From Halomonas campaniensis (GTDB lineage Bacteria; Pseudomonadota; Gammaproteobacteria; Pseudomonadales; Halomonadaceae), in NCBI RefSeq assembly GCF_014193375.1, contig NZ_JACHZF010000017.1, positions 41,482-105,481 of the forward strand: a stretch of DNA of 64,000 nt, given 5' to 3'. Position numbers and translations under genes: made by a program. Shown one piece after another: positions 56,655 through 63,936 of this stretch. Positions within the stretch are counted from its first letter, which is position 1. Every line of letters begins with the position of its first letter. The notes beneath the pieces were generated by a model, which saw nothing but the letters and a program-made list of their open reading frames with translations, made no database searches and was not told where the DNA came from.

Positions 56655-57620
56655 ATGCGTGTCTTTGCCAACCCGGTCGGCCACGGGGCGCTGTGGTTCG
56701 ACAACCTGGCGACCGCCACCGGGACGCCGGTGGCCTATGATCCCCAGGCCAGGGCCTTTATCACCATGCCGCCATTCTGCGCCAATCGCGACGTCATCGG
56801 CTGCAACTGGATCGCCCCGCGACAGGGCGCCTTCTGTCGCGCCTGCGCCATGACCGAGCTGGCCCCGGACCCGGCGATTCCCCATGCCATTTCCCACTGG
56901 AGCCAGACCGAGGCCGCCAAGCGCTGGGTGCTCGACAACCTGGGCCGCTGGAACTGGTTTCGTCCCGAGGATCCCGGCGCGCGCCCGGTGTTCCACATGC
57001 TGGCCGAGGGCCACACCCCCGTGCCCATGGGGCATGCGGGGGGAGTGGTGACGATCAGCGTGGCGGAAGCGGACCCGGTGCTGAGGACGACCCGCCGCGA
57101 GGCGCTGGAGGAGCCCTACCGCACCATGATCGGCCATATGCGCCACGAGATCTCGCATATGCTCTGGTGGCGGCTCAGCCTGCGAGACGACTTCCTCGAC
57201 GCCTTTCGCGCCATGTTCGGCGATGAGCGCGAGGACTATCGCGCCGCGCTGGAACGTCACTATCATGAGGGGCCGCCGCCCGGCTGGCGCGCGCGCTTCG
57301 TCAGCAGCTATGCCTCCGCCCACCCCCATGAGGACTGGGCCGAAACGGCCTCCCACCTGCTGCACCTTACCGATATCGCCGACAGCTTCGTGGCCGCCGG
57401 CCTCTCTTGCGTCGACCTGCCGAACCTCGGGTGGGACCCCTACATGGAGGCCGACGCCGAGCGGCTGATCCAGGTGGCGACGCACCAGGTCATGGCGGTC
57501 AATCACATCAACCGTGCGATGGGCCTGCCGGACCTCTATCCTTTCGTGATTTCCCACGAGGTGCGCCGCAAGCTCGTCTTCATGCACGACTGGCTGCGCC
57601 GGGGCGCCCAGGGCCTCTGA
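56655..57620 (+). CDS. putative zinc-binding metallopeptidase
   Basis: 321-residue protein of the family annotated as putative zinc-binding metallopeptidase. An N-terminal cysteine cluster (Cys42, 50, 61, 64: FCANRDVIGC, CRAC) resembles a zinc ribbon, and MRHEISHML (His164, Glu165, His168) plus HEDWAETASHLLH give a gluzincin-like catalytic site. No signal peptide is seen, so it is cytoplasmic. Substrate unknown. A purine-rich GGAGGGG site precedes ATG 56655. Confidence 0.8.
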   Translation: MRVFANPVGHGALWFDNLATATGTPVAYDPQARAFITMPPFCANRDVIGCNWIAPRQGAFCRACAMTELAPDPAIPHAISHWSQTEAAKRWVLDNLGRWNWFRPEDPGARPVFHMLAEGHTPVPMGHAGGVVTISVAEADPVLRTTRREALEEPYRTMIGHMRHEISHMLWWRLSLRDDFLDAFRAMFGDEREDYRAALERHYHEGPPPGWRARFVSSYASAHPHEDWAETASHLLHLTDIADSFVAAGLSCVDLPNLGWDPYMEADAERLIQVATHQVMAVNHINRAMGLPDLYPFVISHEVRRKLVFMHDWLRRGAQGL

Positions 57621-57693
57621 ACGCATCGACTTCATCCACGGGTGATTTCGGCCGCGCGCCGCTCCCCGTGGACCACAGACCCGAGGAATTGGC

Positions 57694-58545
57694 ATGTCCC
57701 GAACGAACCGCCTGCAGGACCTGATCCGCGTGCTGCGCCACCACCCGGGCCCGATCGGCGGGCCCGAGCTCGCCGCGGCGCTGGACGTCTCCCTGCGCCA
57801 CCTCTACCAGGACATCGCCGTGCTGCGGGCGGTGGGGGTCGAGGTGGTCAACGAGCCGGGCCGCGGCTATGTGCTGCCGCCGGAGGTCCGGCTGCCGCCG
57901 GCGGCCCTGGCCGAGCCGGCCCCGGCCGACGGCCCCGCCGCACTTGTCTTCTATACCAACCCGCTCTCCCGGGGCGGCATCGTCCACTGGATGCTCGAGG
58001 AGCTGGGCGCCACCTATCGCATGGTGACCCTGGAGTACGGCGCCGCCATGAAGGCGCCGGAGTACCTCGCCATCAACCCGCTGGGCAAGGTGCCGGCGAT
58101 CCGTCACGGCGAGACGGTGGTGACCGAGGCCGCCGCCATCTGCGCCTACCTGGCCGATGCCTTCCCCGAGGCCGGCCTGGCGCCACCGCCCGCCGCCCGG
58201 GGCGACTACTACCGCTGGCTGTTCCTGGCCGCCGGCCCCCTGGAGAGCGCCATCGCGCTGAACGACCTGGGCGTTGCGCCCACGCCGGAGCAGGCCATGC
58301 GCCTGGGCTGCGGCGACTACTGGACCCTGGTCGACACCCTGGCCGAGGCCGTGGCGGGCAGGCCCTATATCGCCGGCGACGCCTTCAGCGCCGCGGATGT
58401 CTACGTGGGCTCGCACATCGGCTGGGGCATGCAGTTCGGCACCCTGCCGCGGCGCCCGGAGTTCGAGGCCTACTGGGCCGGGCTTCGCGAGCGGCCGGCC
58501 CACCGGCGCTGCGAGGCGCATATCGAGCAGGTGCTGGCCCGGTAG
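57694..58545 (+). CDS. HTH (YafY-type)-glutathione S-transferase fusion
   Basis: 283-residue protein joining two unrelated halves. Residues about 1-66 are a HTH_11 winged helix like those of WYL-domain regulators (NRLQDLIRVLRHH, VSLRHLYQDIAVL, EPGRGYVLPPEVRLPP). From about residue 83 it is a glutathione S-transferase (FYTNPLSRGGIVHWMLEELG, NPLGKVPAI, VVTEAAAICAYLADAFP). The WYL sensor domain is thus replaced by a GST. The reading frame is continuous with no sign of assembly error. It could be a regulator sensing an electrophile or glutathione conjugate. Confidence in both domain calls is good; function is inference. Confidence 0.8.
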   Translation: MSRTNRLQDLIRVLRHHPGPIGGPELAAALDVSLRHLYQDIAVLRAVGVEVVNEPGRGYVLPPEVRLPPAALAEPAPADGPAALVFYTNPLSRGGIVHWMLEELGATYRMVTLEYGAAMKAPEYLAINPLGKVPAIRHGETVVTEAAAICAYLADAFPEAGLAPPPAARGDYYRWLFLAAGPLESAIALNDLGVAPTPEQAMRLGCGDYWTLVDTLAEAVAGRPYIAGDAFSAADVYVGSHIGWGMQFGTLPRRPEFEAYWAGLRERPAHRRCEAHIEQVLAR

Positions 58546-58550
58546 GACCC

Positions 58551-59366
58551 ATGGCGATGGCACGCACGGGCGATCATCTGCCGAGCCCCGCGTGGCACCT
58601 CGCCCTGCCGGTGCTGGCGTTGCTGCTCTGGTCGCTTTCGGGCAGTGCCTGGGCCCGCTGGCTCTTCCTGCCGGCCTGGGTGCTGGCCACCCAGCTGATC
58701 GCCGCCGGCGGCCTGGAGGCGGCCCGCCTGCGCCGCCGTGCCTGGCTGGGACAGTACCTGCGTGACGGATCCCCCTGGCATCATCGGCTGCGCGGCGGCG
58801 CCGTGATGGTGGCTCGCCACCAGCTCCTCGGCGCCCTGCTGGCGCTGGTGCTGCTGGTGAAGCTGCGGGGGCTGCCCCTGGCCGCCTGGCCGCTGCTGCT
58901 GGCGGGAGCGGTCGGCCTCGCGCTTGCCCGGGGCTGGCTGCACCGGCGCCTGGCCCCGCATGTGATCGAGGCGCGGCTGCCGGCGGTCACCCGGCGTCTG
59001 CTGGTGGCGCCGGTCGCCGGCCTGCTGGCCCTGGCGCTGGTCGGGATGGCCCTGTGGTTGCCCCAGCCATGGCTCGTCGACCTGGGCTGGGAGGCGGCGC
59101 TCCTGCGCCACCTGCCGGCCGGCGAGGGCGGATCGCTGCTCGCCTTCTTCGAACGGCTGGCAGCCGCCGCCGAGATCACCCGCGCCTGGGCGATGCAGAA
59201 TGCCGAGGCGCAGCTGTCGCTGGGGGCGCCGCTGGCGCTGCTGGGGTGGCTGCTGATGCTGCTTACCCAGGGCGCCCTTGCCTGGGCCTTCGTGCGCCTG
59301 CTGGTCGGTGCCGATGCGCTGCGCGGCGAGGGGGCAAGCGGTCGGCGCCTGGAGGAGGCCCCATGA
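58551..59366 (+). CDS. polytopic membrane protein, unknown
   Basis: 271-residue protein with about five to six hydrophobic helices (about 17-50, 83-105, 108-125, 145-170, 225-245), rich in Leu/Ala with Arg between helices. No family recognised. The frame starts at ATG 58551 (MAMARTGDHLP) five bases after the HTH-GST stop and overlaps the next gene by four bases (ATGA), so it belongs to a coupled pair and may be co-transcribed with the fusion gene. Confidence 0.65.
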   Translation: MAMARTGDHLPSPAWHLALPVLALLLWSLSGSAWARWLFLPAWVLATQLIAAGGLEAARLRRRAWLGQYLRDGSPWHHRLRGGAVMVARHQLLGALLALVLLVKLRGLPLAAWPLLLAGAVGLALARGWLHRRLAPHVIEARLPAVTRRLLVAPVAGLLALALVGMALWLPQPWLVDLGWEAALLRHLPAGEGGSLLAFFERLAAAAEITRAWAMQNAEAQLSLGAPLALLGWLLMLLTQGALAWAFVRLLVGADALRGEGASGRRLEEAP

Positions 59367-60499
59367 GTGACGCAACTCTGCCTCGTCGGGAGGGGCAATC
59401 CCACACGCGCGGCCGGCACCGCTGGGGGCTCTCGCTGCTGGTGGTCCTGCTGCTGCTGGTGCTGTTCGAGGGCGGCCACCGCTGGTTGGAGTCGCGCAGC
59501 CAGGCGCCGCTGTTCCGGGTGATCGTGGCGGGGGAGTCGCTGACCCTGGATGCGCAGACCCATGCCGACTTCACCCGGGACCTCGCCACGCTCACCGGCG
59601 AGGCCCAGGCGCGGCTCGCGGCGCGCATGGCGCCCTGGTGGGAGGCACGCCTCGATGCCGCCTTCGACCCGTTGGCCGCCGCCGTGCCAGGCTATCTGGA
59701 CTGGTACTTCTCCGCGCCGGGCAGCTACCAGCGACTCGCCGTGGCCCTGGTCGGCGATCTGGATGCGTGGCTGGACGAACAGCTCCACGAGCGGCTGGTG
59801 GTTCCCAGCGGCCTGGAGGCGGCGCTGGCCGAGCTCCAGGCGGACTACCCGGCACGCCTGGCCCGCGAGCAGCAGGCGATGGCCGAGGGTCTGGCCACCA
59901 CGCTTCACGAGCGCTATGCCCCGCGCCAGGTGGCCGCCGAGCCGGGGGAGGGCGAGAGCCCCGGCCTCGATCTCGACGCCGTGCTGCAGCACGCCCTCGA
60001 TGAGGGCCTGGATCGTTCGCGCTGGCGTGCAGCGGCGGTGGGGGGAAGCGGCGTGGGGCTGGTGGCGGGCCGCGCCCTGGCCGGGCGGCTGGGGGCTGGC
60101 GCGGCCGTGCAGGGCAGCCGCATGGCGCTGCGCAGCCTCGCGCTGCGCCTTGGCACCGGCGCCGCGCGTTCCCTGGCCAGCGGCGGGGCGGCGGCGGTGG
60201 CCACCTCGCCGAGCGGCCCGGGGGCCCTGGTGGTGGGCACGCTGACCACGGCGGCGACCCTGGCCGGCATCGCCGGCAGCGAATACGCCTTGCTCAAGGG
60301 GCAGGAGGCGCGCTATCGCCCGGCCATGGAGGCGCAGCTGCATGAGGCACTCGACGAGGCCCGTGCCTCCCTGGCCCTGAGCCTCGAGGCTGCCACCGCC
60401 GCCATGGCCCGCGACATGGAGGCGCGGGTGAATGGCGCCCTCTCGCCGGATGGGGCCGGCAATGAGACGCCCGAGGCCTACCGTATCCTCGGCAGGTGA
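59363..60499 (+). CDS. single-span exported/membrane protein with glycine-rich region, unknown
   Basis: 378 residues. One membrane helix (about 22-38, LSLLVVLLLLVLFEGG) is followed by a long helical region, then a Gly/Ala-rich hydrophobic stretch (about 228-310, with VGGSGVGLVAGRALAGRLGA and TTAATLAGIAGSEYALL) that looks like glycine-zipper helices able to insert into membrane. A charged helical tail ends the protein. No family recognised. Coupled to the membrane protein before it, suggesting a two-component envelope unit. Confidence 0.65.
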   Translation: MSDATLPRREGQSHTRGRHRWGLSLLVVLLLLVLFEGGHRWLESRSQAPLFRVIVAGESLTLDAQTHADFTRDLATLTGEAQARLAARMAPWWEARLDAAFDPLAAAVPGYLDWYFSAPGSYQRLAVALVGDLDAWLDEQLHERLVVPSGLEAALAELQADYPARLAREQQAMAEGLATTLHERYAPRQVAAEPGEGESPGLDLDAVLQHALDEGLDRSRWRAAAVGGSGVGLVAGRALAGRLGAGAAVQGSRMALRSLALRLGTGAARSLASGGAAAVATSPSGPGALVVGTLTTAATLAGIAGSEYALLKGQEARYRPAMEAQLHEALDEARASLALSLEAATAAMARDMEARVNGALSPDGAGNETPEAYRILGR

Positions 60500-60579
60500 G
60501 GCGGGGCGCCCCGGGATTCCTACCGTCTCCTGTCAAGGTCGGGATACACTCGACGTTCGCTAACCGGACGCCCTGACCC

Positions 60580-61440
60580 ATGCCCGTTGATCTGCAAGCC
60601 CTCTATCCCAAGCTGGTCCACCTGATGCTGGACACGGTCTTCGTGGTCGACAGGGACAACCAGATCGTGTTCGTGAGCGATGCCTGTGAGGCACTGCTCG
60701 GCTACCGTGCCGATGAGCTGACGGGGACGACGATCACGAATTACATGCACCCGGATGATCTGGCGGCCTCTCTGGCCTCCATCACCCGGGTCATGAAGGG
60801 ACAGCCCCACGTCGATTTCCGTAACCGCTACCTCCGCAAGGATGGCGGTATCGTGCATATCCTGTGGTCTGCCCGCTGGTACGAGGAGGAGGGGGTGCGG
60901 ATCGGTGTCGCCCGGGATGTGACGGCCCTCAGGCAGGCCGAGGACGAATTGCGCTACCTCGCCCATCATGATGCGCTCACGGGGCTGACCAACCGGTCGC
61001 TGTTCTATGATCGACTGGACTCGGCGCTGCATGCGGCCCACCGCCATCAGAGCGGCCTGGCGCTGCTGTTTCTGGATCTCGATGACTTCAAGCTCATCAA
61101 TGATGCCCACGGCCATGCGGTGGGAGATCGCGTGATCTGTTCGGTGGCACGACGGCTGGAAGGCTGCGTGCGAGAGACGGACACGGTGGCGCGGATGGGC
61201 GGCGATGAATTCACCGTCCTGCTGACGGACATCCACTCGACGGATGCCGTCTCGAGGAAGGTGGAGCAGATCCTCGCGGTCCTTTCCGAGCCTCTGGGCG
61301 GTGCACTGGACGGGATCGCGCCCTCCTGCAGTATCGGCGTGGCCTGCTATCCCGCCGACGGGGAGGATGCCGACACCCTGCTGAGCCATGCGGATGGCGA
61401 CATGTACCGGATCAAGAGGCACCGTTCGGCCGCTCGGTGA
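60580..61440 (+). CDS. PAS-GGDEF diguanylate cyclase
   Basis: 286 residues: a PAS sensor (about 12-125, LMLDTVFVVDRDNQIVFVSDACEALLGY and HPDDL) and a GGDEF domain with intact RMGGDEF (207-211). It is predicted cytoplasmic, with no membrane helix. It should make cyclic-di-GMP in response to a ligand or redox signal at the PAS domain. Less GC-biased than its neighbours in places. It has no operon partner. Confidence 0.9.
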   Translation: MPVDLQALYPKLVHLMLDTVFVVDRDNQIVFVSDACEALLGYRADELTGTTITNYMHPDDLAASLASITRVMKGQPHVDFRNRYLRKDGGIVHILWSARWYEEEGVRIGVARDVTALRQAEDELRYLAHHDALTGLTNRSLFYDRLDSALHAAHRHQSGLALLFLDLDDFKLINDAHGHAVGDRVICSVARRLEGCVRETDTVARMGGDEFTVLLTDIHSTDAVSRKVEQILAVLSEPLGGALDGIAPSCSIGVACYPADGEDADTLLSHADGDMYRIKRHRSAAR

Positions 61441-61456
61441 CGAGCGGCCAGGCCAG

Positions 61457-61933
61457 TCAGGCGCCGTGCAGGCGGCGGTGCAGGCCGCGGATACGCTCGG
61501 CGAATGCCGGCACCGGCCCCTCGGCCACGGCATCCGGCACCACCTGGCGGATCGGCAGCGGCGCCACCGGCGCCGGCGAAGCGCCGATCTCGGCTAGCCA
61601 ACCGATGAGCTGCTCCGACGAGCTGGCATAGACGATGCGCCCCAGGCCCACCCAGCCGTGGGCCGCCGCGCACATGGGGCAGTGCTCGCCGGAGGTATAG
61701 ACGGTGGCCCGCGCCCGCTGCTCGGGCGTCAGGTGCTCCGCCGCCCAGCGCGCCAGGAAGAACTCCGGGTGCCGGGTGGCATCGCCGCCGGCCACATGGT
61801 TGTGGTCCTCCGCCAGCACCTCGCCATCCCCGCTCACCAGCACGGAGCCGAAGGGCTCGTCGCCTGCCTCCAGCGCCTGCTCCGCCAGCGCCACGCAGCG
61901 CTCCAGGTAGGCCATGTCGGTCTCGTCGATCAT
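61457..61933 (-). CDS. nucleoside deaminase (cytidine/deoxycytidylate deaminase fold)
   Basis: 158-residue zinc deaminase. The zinc site is HPE (His55, Glu57) and CPMC (Cys85, Cys88) in ATVYTSGEHCPMCAAA. The pattern differs slightly from the usual HAE...PCxxC (Pro for Ala; Glu-His before the cysteine), as seen in guanine-deaminase-like and other free-base members. ATG 61933 follows AAGGAG. It is the last GC-rich core gene before the AT-richer cassette region. Confidence 0.85.
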   Translation of the reverse strand: MIDETDMAYLERCVALAEQALEAGDEPFGSVLVSGDGEVLAEDHNHVAGGDATRHPEFFLARWAAEHLTPEQRARATVYTSGEHCPMCAAAHGWVGLGRIVYASSSEQLIGWLAEIGASPAPVAPLPIRQVVPDAVAEGPVPAFAERIRGLHRRLHGA

Positions 61934-62331
61934 CGTCCTGGCTCCTTGGGTTTCCGAGTGCCTCCAGCATACGCCAACCACGCCGTTGGCCAACCGAAGC
62001 CCACTGAGCTAGGCTGGGTGAATTACAAACGGAAACAGCCCGGCAACAGGGCTGACCCAGGGAGCAGGGAAGGCGATATGGCAGCGACACCCACCGACTT
62101 TTCATCGGCTAGCCGGCATGATTTCAGGACATGGCAAAACGCCATTTCCCGCCATCATGCTGGTTTTTCTATGGCTGCTTTCGACCCAAAGCGGCCATGC
62201 CCGCAAAGGCAGCAGGCGCGTTCATCGGGGATATGTGGCATGCACGACGTTTCGGACTATACTGCCAAGCTATACTTAATTTATAGGATTTTCAATAAGA
62301 TAAGAGGTAGGCGAGCGCGCGGCATAATATT
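61934..62331. other. intergenic transition region into cassette DNA
   Basis: About 400 bases with no convincing gene. GC falls towards the right. It contains the imperfect hairpin TGGCTGCTTT / AAAGCGGCCA (62172-62181, 62188-62197). An ATG at 62078 behind GGGAAGG opens 93 codons, but composition and the internal hairpin argue against a gene. Confidence 0.5.
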
Positions 62332-62391
62332 ATTGAACGCGCGTGCGCGCTCAAGTTGAATATGACGCGCACGGTCTAATAACTGTTAAAT
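62332..62391 (+). other. attC-like site 1
   Basis: R''-like ATTGAAC (62332-62338) and R' GTTAAAT (62385-62391) are complementary at six of seven positions. The inner arms CGTGCGCG and CGCGCACG pair perfectly. At 60 bases it is of ordinary attC size. Eleven bases follow before the next gene start. Confidence 0.5.
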
Positions 62392-62401
62392 CGTAAAGAC
62401 T

Positions 62402-62938
62402 ATGAACGAAGAAGATCGACGCAAATTTTATGAAAGGCTCTACTTCCACGAACTGGAAGTTCGCGACAAAGTCGAGAATCGGCTCAAACTACCGTTCTCG
62501 ATTTTCGCTATCGTCTTTACCCTAGCAGTTTTTCTGTTCAATGAGGTCTTGGTCAAGAAAAGCGTCACAGTCGATGCCTTTTTCTGGACAATTTACCTTG
62601 GGGCTCTTTTAGCGCTGCTCTTTGCTGTCGGCTTTTTCATCGTTTCATGGTACGGCTACACATACAAAATGCTGCCTACAGCCTCGGATATCGAAGCTTA
62701 CTATGGACGGATTCTTGCGGATTATCAGGATGTAAGCCCACACAAAGCGCGATCTTGGGCCAAAGAAGCGTTCGACGATTATCTGATGGAAACATTCAAG
62801 ACCTATGCAACCCACAATACGAGAAATAATGACCGGAAAGCCTTTTATCTGCATCGGTGCGTCACGGCGCTCATTATTTCCTTTATGCTCATCTGTGTTG
62901 CATTCTATCCCTACTACAACTCACTGACCGCAATCTGA
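62402..62938 (+). CDS. cassette-encoded membrane protein, unknown
   Basis: 178 residues: a charged N-terminal helix (about 1-28), two membrane helices (about 29-50 and 58-86), a soluble helical region (about 90-150) and a third membrane helix (about 153-174). The overall plan resembles SLATT-like small membrane proteins, some of which act as effectors in anti-phage systems, but no family is assigned. GC is far below the chromosomal genes. It starts 11 bases after an attC-like site and is followed by a tiny proline-rich ORF in the same cassette. Confidence 0.65.
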   Translation: MNEEDRRKFYERLYFHELEVRDKVENRLKLPFSIFAIVFTLAVFLFNEVLVKKSVTVDAFFWTIYLGALLALLFAVGFFIVSWYGYTYKMLPTASDIEAYYGRILADYQDVSPHKARSWAKEAFDDYLMETFKTYATHNTRNNDRKAFYLHRCVTALIISFMLICVAFYPYYNSLTAI

Positions 62939-62948
62939 GAGTTCGATT

Positions 62949-63035
62949 ATGTCAACAAGCAGGCCTGCACCACCGCCACCGCCGCCACCCAGAGATGTAA
63001 AAGGTGAACCACCTAGGCCGCCCAAGCCTCGGTGA
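62949..63035 (+). CDS. 28-residue proline-rich small ORF
   Basis: ATG 62949 to TGA 63033-63035. The peptide begins MSTSRPAPPPPPPR, continues DVKGEPPRPPKPR and is 13 of 28 proline. It starts ten bases after the membrane protein stop, with GAGAG nine bases upstream, and ends exactly at the R'' box of attC 2. Length, composition and lack of other coding in the space suggest a real peptide, perhaps a partner of the membrane protein. Expression is unproven. Confidence 0.45.
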   Translation: MSTSRPAPPPPPPPRDVKGEPPRPPKPR

Positions 63036-63112
63036 TTTAACAATACGCGGCACTCGGACGCCCTTGTCTGCGCTTCGCTCCGTCAAGGTCGCCGGTGCGC
63101 TCAGCGTTAGAA
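63035..63112 (+). other. attC site 2
   Basis: R'' ATTTAAC (63035-63041, a full RYYYAAC match) and R' GTTAGAA (63106-63112; last base differs from GTTRRRY). Between them GCAC...GG...CTTG pairs with CAAG...CC...GTGC, giving the imperfect stem of an integron recombination site of 78 bases. Confidence 0.72.
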
Positions 63113-63130
63113 GCTCCTGAGGAAGCAGGC

Positions 63131-63595
63131 ATGGTACGGAATTTCCAGAGAATAGGTTCTATCAGCAACGCTCACGTCGGGAGAGACTTCGAAGCCGCAG
63201 CAAAGTCGATCCTGGCGGCTGCGGGGATCGAGGTTGAGGAGAATCACCCCGTTGAGGTGGGGGTGGGCCAAATGAAGAAGCTTCATGCTTTTGATCTTGG
63301 CTCGGATGCGCCGCCAGTTCTTGTTGAGTGCAAGTCCCACAGATGGACTAGCGGAGATAACGTACCAAGTGCCAAGGTGACCGTCTGGAATGAGGCCATG
63401 TACTATTTTTGCTGTGCTCCTTCGCACTACCGCAAGGTGTTCTTCGTTTTGCGCGACACGCGCAGGCGGAATGGCGAGACTCTAGCTTCGTACTATATGC
63501 GAACCTATGGACACCTTATCCCGGATGACGTAGAGATATGGGAGTTAGACCAAGAAACGGGGCAGTGCGAAGTCGTACGTTCTTCTAACAATTAA
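63131..63595 (+). CDS. cassette-encoded PD-(D/E)XK nuclease-like protein
   Basis: 154 residues. FDLGSDAPPVLVECKSHRW presents Asp55 and Glu66-x-Lys68, the catalytic layout of the PD-(D/E)XK nuclease fold, preceded by a helix (HVGRDFEAAAKSIL) and followed by a helix (NEAMYYFCCA) and a strand (KVFFVLRDT). It could be a restriction-like or Holliday-type nuclease, or an inactive relative. ATG 63131 lies 19 bases after attC 2; the longer frame begins inside attC. No methylase accompanies it. Confidence 0.6.
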   Translation: MVRNFQRIGSISNAHVGRDFEAAAKSILAAAGIEVEENHPVEVGVGQMKKLHAFDLGSDAPPVLVECKSHRWTSGDNVPSAKVTVWNEAMYYFCCAPSHYRKVFFVLRDTRRRNGETLASYYMRTYGHLIPDDVEIWELDQETGQCEVVRSSNN

Positions 63596-63673
63596 TTTCA
63601 GTCCGTTCCGACCCTTTCGGGCCTCCACCGGTCGAGGCCTGAAGGCCGCGCTGCTGAATAAATGGCGTTATAC
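63583..63673 (+). other. attC-like site 3
   Basis: R''-like TTCTAAC (63583-63589) overlaps the end of the nuclease-like gene and GTTATAC (63667-63673) is R'-like; each has one mismatch to consensus. The interior folds with GGCCTC/GAGGCC and CAG/CTG arms. At 91 bases it is within attC range. Confidence 0.55.
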
Positions 63674-63936
63674 GCCAGGAAAACCTCAATGGCCGCTTCT
63701 GGCCGAAACCTGACATCCCCATCCTGCAACGGCTTCGCTGTTTTGGCGAGGCCGGATTATCAAGTCTCGGTAATTACCTGGCATTGGCCCCGAGCTCTTT
63801 CAGCTTGTGGAACCATGCGTTGCGTTGTTTCTCGCTCATGGTTTCCTGAAGTGACCCCCGCCAGAGCTACACAGGCTATAGTGCAGCGATCAGGATTCGC
63901 TGGTTTGTTCTGGTCAAGTCGTAGCGGACACTTTTA
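63674..63936. other. region between attC 3 and the IS3 fragment
   Basis: 263 bases, possibly a cassette cut by the insertion sequence. The only coding hint is a minus-strand ORF of 21 codons (63774-63839, MSEKQRNAWFHKLKELGANAR) behind AGGA five bases from its ATG. The outer end of the IS should lie around 63910-63930, but its terminal repeat cannot be fixed without the other end. Confidence 0.4.

Larger units (their letters stand above)
62332..63673. mobile_element. integron cassette array segment (CALIN-like)
   Basis: Two to three attC-like recombination sites bracket two short gene units with lower GC than the chromosome. Each gene starts soon after the GTT of the preceding site, as in mobile cassettes. 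No integrase gene, attI or strong cassette promoter is in the window; the array may be integrase-less or continue to the right beyond an inserted IS. Confidence 0.65.

Noticed and set aside
62172..62197. Hairpin TGGCTGCTTT/AAAGCGGCCA as attI or a further attC
   Set aside because: It lacks R'' and R' core boxes; similar GGCYGCTT motifs (another near 63691) look like common intergenic palindromes.
62078..62359. 93-codon ORF with a fair ribosome site before the cassette array
   Set aside because: Mixed composition, internal hairpin and overlap with attC-like site 1; nothing protein-like in it.
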